Shown here: positions 6,246 through 8,496 of the stretch, in pieces
Numbering within the stretch: the first letter of the stretch is position 1
Layout of the letters: every line of letters starts with the position of its first letter
Assembly (NCBI GenBank): GCA_024762375.1
Contig: JANTHQ010000063.1
Coordinates: forward strand, 1 to 8,496
From: Anaerolineaceae bacterium
GTDB taxonomy: Bacteria; Chloroflexota; Anaerolineae; 4572-78
Direction: 5' to 3'
Length of the DNA stretch: 8,496 nucleotides
Made by a program: the position numbers and the translations under genes
The notes under the pieces: generated by a model
Told to the model about the DNA's origin: nothing
The model's database searches: none
Seen by the model: only the letters and a program-made list of their open reading frames with translations

Positions 6246-6887
6246 TTATATTGATTTTGTGCTGGTGTCGATGAAGCGATACCCCGCGCCGCGCACGGTC
6301 AGCAAAAATTTGGGGCGGCTGGGATTCACTTCGATGATTTCACGCAACCAGCGGATGTGGACATCGAGCGTGCGGGTATCGCCCATATAATCGGTTTTCC
6401 ACACGTGCTGCATAATCGCTTTGCGGTACACAATTTGCCCCGAATTTTCAAGCAGGATTTGCATCAGCAGTGCCAGTTTCGGAGTCAGATGATGCACATC
6501 GCCCTGCGCCCACAGCGATTGCGATTTCACATCCAGCGCGAATGGCCCAACCCGGACGAGCAGGCTATCTTCGATGGCTTTGGTGACGGTGGGCAATAGT
6601 TTTTCCGGGGGACACACCAAACAATCATCGAGCGATTGCGATTTTTCAGACACAGCCACCCACGGCACACTAAAGTGGGTTACCGTCGGCAATTGGCGGA
6701 TACCGGTGGGAAAACTGCCTCCATGCAATAGATTGACCACCACGGCATCGGGCACGTTGGCTGCCAGCCACATTTCTGCCTCGGCATCAGAAAACGCCCG
6801 CGCTACCCGAAAATTGTCGCCATTAAGGGTATGTGCCAATGAGGGTACATCGGAATTGGGTTCAAAAAGTAACAGTGAATAATGCAC
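6246..6887 (-). CDS. OmpR-type winged-helix regulator with degenerate receiver
   Basis: A 213-residue DNA-binding regulator. Residues 1-108 have the size and pattern of a response-regulator receiver, but the key residues are missing: the acidic pair near the N-terminus is replaced (LLFEPNSD, 6-13), the acceptor Asp after the third strand is Asn52 (VVVNLL), and the Lys of the usual KP motif is Cys92 (VCPPEKLL). Residues 111-208 form a good OmpR/PhoB C-terminal winged helix, with LTPKLALLMQILLENSGQIV, the recognition-helix region RTLDVHIRWLREII and the wing VRGAGYRF. Translation starts at a GTG at 6887 preceded by GGAGG at a short spacing of four bases. No histidine kinase is adjacent, and the lipoprotein follows 17 bases downstream. 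Control is probably by protein level, ligand or partner rather than by phosphorylation. Probable regulator of its own operon and perhaps of the divergent TRAP receptor gene. Confidence 0.88.
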   Translation of the reverse strand: MHYSLLLFEPNSDVPSLAHTLNGDNFRVARAFSDAEAEMWLAANVPDAVVVNLLHGGSFPTGIRQLPTVTHFSVPWVAVSEKSQSLDDCLVCPPEKLLPTVTKAIEDSLLVRVGPFALDVKSQSLWAQGDVHHLTPKLALLMQILLENSGQIVYRKAIMQHVWKTDYMGDTRTLDVHIRWLREIIEVNPSRPKFLLTVRGAGYRFIDTSTKSI

Positions 6888-6918
6888 AAAGCCTCCATCC
6901 TAGTTTTCGTTGTGCAGT

Positions 6919-6935
6919 GTATAATGTCATTATAC
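6919..6935. promoter_or_regulatory. Perfect 17-bp palindrome, candidate operator
   Basis: GTATAATGTCATTATAC consists of two 8-base arms around one central T, with no mismatch. It covers the -10 box and approximate start point of the regulator promoter, so a dimeric protein bound here would block RNA polymerase. By symmetry it also presents TATAAT on the + strand, but I see no -35 to go with it there. Confidence 0.55.
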
Positions 6936-6957
6936 TCACAAAAATGGTCAATCGCAA
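6929..6957 (-). promoter_or_regulatory. Sigma70-type promoter for the regulator gene
   Basis: Reading the - strand, a -35-like TTGCGA (6957-6952) is followed after 17 bases by a perfect -10 box TATAAT (6934-6929). Transcription would begin near 6922, giving a leader of about 35 bases before the GTG at 6887. The -10 box lies inside the palindrome 6919-6935. Confidence 0.6.
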
Positions 6958-6963
6958 TACGAA

Positions 6964-6981
6964 TTGTCAACGGTTGGACAA
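6964..6981. promoter_or_regulatory. Inverted repeat TTGTC-N8-GACAA
   Basis: TTGTC (6964-6968) and GACAA (6977-6981) form a short inverted repeat, with an inner offset pair CAAC/GTTG around 6972. It lies just upstream of the regulator promoter -35 and could be an activator or operator site. Short enough to arise by chance. Confidence 0.3.
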
Positions 6982-7033
6982 TGACGGGACGAAAATGCCA
7001 TACCTGCTCCGAAAAAGTTTGATTTTTTTATGA

Positions 7034-7052
7034 TTTTTGCTATCAGCAAAAA
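7034..7052. repeat. AT-rich inverted repeat upstream of the TRAP receptor promoter
   Basis: TTTTTGCT (7034-7041) and AGCAAAAA (7045-7052) pair perfectly around a 3-base loop ATC. It ends six bases before the -35 box of the receptor gene, a position where activators or repressors often bind. It is not followed by a T tract on either strand, so a terminator role is unlikely. Confidence 0.4.
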
Positions 7053-7057
7053 AGTAT

Positions 7058-7085
7058 TTGACAAGATAAATAATTGAATTAAAAT
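7058..7085 (+). promoter_or_regulatory. Sigma70-type promoter for the TRAP receptor gene
   Basis: A perfect -35 box TTGACA (7058-7063) is followed after 16 bases by TAAAAT (7080-7085), one mismatch from the -10 consensus. A second TAAAAT at 7085-7090 would give a spacer of 21 and is less likely. Transcription would start near 7092, leaving a leader of about 47 bases with a strong ribosome binding site (GAGAGGAG, 7124-7131) seven bases before the ATG. Confidence 0.68.
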
Positions 7086-7138
7086 AAAATCGTCCCGACC
7101 GTGGGAGAAAAAAATAATCACAAGAGAGGAGAATTTTT

Positions 7139-8308
7139 ATGGAACGCAGGGAATTTTTAGGTCTTGCATCAAAGGCTGCTCTTGTTGGTGGTGCTGTTGC
7201 CATTACGGGTTGCAATACGGGAGGCACAGCAGCAACAGCCACACCAGCAGCAGCAGGCAACGGGCAAGAAGCCGCCGCTGCCGTAGCGAACGACTCGTCG
7301 CTGCCCACCGTTGAATGGCAAATGGCGACCAGTTGGCCCCAAGCGCTGGATACCATCTATGGCGGAGCAGTTACAGTTGCAGAACGTGTCGCCGCGATGA
7401 CCGGTGGGAAGTTCAAAATTACCCCCCGTACCGCCGGCGAGTTGGCTCCGGGCCTGCAAGTGCTCGACGTGGTTTCGCAGGGCGCTGTTCCCATCGGCCA
7501 CACCGCTTCCTACTACTATGTTGGGAAAAGTAACGTTATGGCATTCGGCACGTCACTACCGTTTGGCCTGAACGCCCAGCAACAGAACGCGTGGCTCTAT
7601 CAGGGCGGCGGACTGGACTTGCTGCAGCCTTTCTACAAAGACAACTTCAACGTCATTCAATTCCCGGCGGGGAACACCGGCGCTCAAATGGGTGGTTGGT
7701 GGAAAAAAGAAATCAACTCGCTTGCGGATATGAAGGGCTTGAAAATGCGCATCCCCGGTTTGGGCGGGAAAGTTATGGACAAACTGGGCGTGACCGTGCA
7801 GGTACTGCCCGGCGGCGAAATTTTCCAAGCACTGCAAACCGGCGCCATTGACGGTGCAGAGTGGGTCGGCCCGTACGACGATGAAAAATTGAGCTTCAAC
7901 AAAGCCGCGAAATATTATTACTTCCCCGGCTGGTGGGAGCCCGGCCCCACGCTGGAAATTCAGGTAAACTTGGACGAATGGAATAAACTGCCGCAGGAAT
8001 ACCAAGAAATCCTGAAAACCGCCGCTTACGAAGCCAATATGACCATGCTGGCGACTTACGACGCGAAAAATATCGCCGCATTGCAACGTCTGATTGACAG
8101 CGGGACTGAACTCCGCCGCTACCCCGAAGACGTGATGCAAGCCGCCGAAGAAGCCGCATTCGCGCTGTATGATGAATACGCCGCTGCCGATGCCGACTTC
8201 AAAGCAATTTACGAACAATGGAAAACCTTCCGCGAAGGTATCTTCCAGTGGAATAGTTTGAACGAAGGCGGGTTCACCGCATACGCATACAGCAAATTCA
8301 GCTGGTAA
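7139..8308 (+). CDS. TRAP transporter substrate-binding protein, TakP-like (2-oxoacid type)
   Basis: A 389-residue extracytoplasmic receptor for a tripartite ATP-independent periplasmic (TRAP) transporter. The N-terminus has a twin-arginine-like motif (ERREFLG, 2-8), a hydrophobic stretch, and a lipobox ending at Cys25 (AITGC), then an Ala/Thr-rich linker to about residue 52: probably a Tat-exported lipoprotein. The mature part closely follows Rhodobacter TakP, the pyruvate/2-oxoacid and sodium binding receptor, as I recall it: SLPFGLNAQQQNAWLYQGGG (139-158), GNTGAQMGGW (178-187) with Gln183, LKMRIPG with Arg204, AEWVGPYDDEKL (240-251) with Glu241 and Trp242, and GWWEPGPT (264-271) with Glu267. 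These correspond to residues that bind the cation and substrate in TakP. No dctQ or dctM gene is visible and a terminator follows, so the permease must be beyond the window or elsewhere. The ligand is inferred to be a 2-oxoacid; another carboxylate is possible. Confidence 0.93.
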   Translation: MERREFLGLASKAALVGGAVAITGCNTGGTAATATPAAAGNGQEAAAAVANDSSLPTVEWQMATSWPQALDTIYGGAVTVAERVAAMTGGKFKITPRTAGELAPGLQVLDVVSQGAVPIGHTASYYYVGKSNVMAFGTSLPFGLNAQQQNAWLYQGGGLDLLQPFYKDNFNVIQFPAGNTGAQMGGWWKKEINSLADMKGLKMRIPGLGGKVMDKLGVTVQVLPGGEIFQALQTGAIDGAEWVGPYDDEKLSFNKAAKYYYFPGWWEPGPTLEIQVNLDEWNKLPQEYQEILKTAAYEANMTMLATYDAKNIAALQRLIDSGTELRRYPEDVMQAAEEAAFALYDEYAAADADFKAIYEQWKTFREGIFQWNSLNEGGFTAYAYSKFSW

Positions 8309-8323
8309 ACCCCAAAAACCACA

Positions 8324-8355
8324 ACACCGGAGAGCGTGCTCTCCGGTGTTTTTTT
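8324..8355 (+). terminator. Rho-independent terminator of the TRAP receptor gene
   Basis: Arms ACACCGGAGAG and CTCTCCGGTGT form a perfect 11-bp stem with a 4-base loop (CGTG; the flanking C and G could extend it). Seven T follow (8349-8355). It starts 15 bases after the receptor stop codon, so most transcripts should end here. Confidence 0.92.
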
Positions 8356-8418
8356 ATGCACTCACGTTACGCAGTTTCAAGTTTGGTGAAAATTAACATT
8401 TGGGATTACAAAGTATCG
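8356..8418. other. Non-coding stretch after the terminator
   Basis: Between the receptor terminator and the C/G-rich repeat there is a short AT-balanced stretch with no open frame, promoter or repeat I can support. Confidence 0.4.
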
Positions 8419-8496
8419 CCCCCTAACCCTAACCCCCTCCCCCATTTTGGGGGAGGGGGAACAAAATGGGGTGAGCGAGGGAGCTTTCGCCCCCTC
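8419..8496. repeat. C/G-rich hairpin-forming intergenic repeat, cut by the window edge
   Basis: The stretch contains CCCTAACCCTAACC, then a perfect 11-bp inverted repeat CCCCCTCCCCC / GGGGGAGGGGG (8433-8443 and 8449-8459, loop ATTTT). A second inverted repeat, CCCCATTTTG (8440-8449) with CAAAATGGGG (8462-8471), overlaps the first, so only one can form at a time. TCGCCCCCT occurs at 8416-8424 and again at 8487-8495. This type of CCCTAACCC...CCTCCCCC/GGGGGAGG sequence is familiar as a dispersed intergenic repeat in several bacterial genomes; copy number here cannot be seen. Confidence 0.6.

Noticed and set aside
6920..6925. TATAAT on the + strand as a promoter toward the TRAP receptor
   Set aside because: No -35-like hexamer lies 15-19 bases upstream, and a much better promoter exists at 7058-7085; the box is a by-product of palindrome symmetry.
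7556..8218. A 220-residue - strand frame opposite the TRAP receptor
   Set aside because: The + strand product matches a known receptor along its full length, so this is a shadow frame.
8421..8436. Telomere-like CCCTAACCCTAACC
   Set aside because: Only two units in a bacterial-type context beside a C/G-rich hairpin; resemblance to telomeric repeat is coincidental.

Overview
The window looks like a piece of a Chloroflexota chromosome (Anaerolineae or Ardenticatenia type). This is inferred from the mix of GC-rich genes and AT-rich spacers, the lipoproteins with Ala/Pro/Thr-rich linkers after the lipid-anchored Cys, the heptanucleotide tandem repeats in a spacer, and the gene families present. 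No rRNA or tRNA is visible, so the placement rests on style and is moderate to low confidence. I see no phage, IS element or CRISPR array.

Layout. (1) Positions 1-1417, + strand: the 3' part of a gene for a two-helix membrane protein of unknown function, overlapping a uridine kinase gene (udk). (2) Positions 1421-6887, - strand, read right to left: an OmpR-type winged-helix regulator with a degenerate receiver domain; a lipoprotein with two similar halves, probably in an operon with it; a spacer carrying two heptanucleotide repeat clusters; a 963-residue FAD plus Fe-S fusion oxidoreductase of the D-2-hydroxyglutarate/D-lactate dehydrogenase type; a 53-residue YqaE/Pmp3-type membrane peptide; and a PCu(A)C copper chaperone lipoprotein whose stop codon lies 3 bp from the udk stop. 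(3) Positions 6888-7138: a divergent control region with promoters in both directions and several inverted repeats. (4) Positions 7139-8308, + strand: a TRAP transporter substrate-binding protein closely resembling the 2-oxoacid receptor TakP, followed by a strong rho-independent terminator. (5) Positions 8356-8496: non-coding, ending in a C/G-rich hairpin-forming repeat that runs to the window edge.

How the genes may fit together. The oxidoreductase makes 2-oxoacids from 2-hydroxyacids and the receptor at the right probably binds 2-oxoacids, so a shared hydroxyacid/oxoacid theme is possible, but the two are 2 kb apart on opposite strands and no direct link is shown. The regulator lacks the phospho-acceptor Asp and switch Lys, so it is unlikely to be a normal two-component output. 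Its promoter -10 box sits inside a perfect 17-bp palindrome, which suggests direct or auto-regulation. The copper chaperone points to cytochrome oxidase (CuA) assembly and hence aerobic respiration. I did not find a clearly novel multi-gene system. The most unusual items are the degenerate-receiver regulator with its palindromic promoter, the heptamer arrays that run into the end of a lipoprotein gene, and the TRAP receptor whose permease genes are not in the window.
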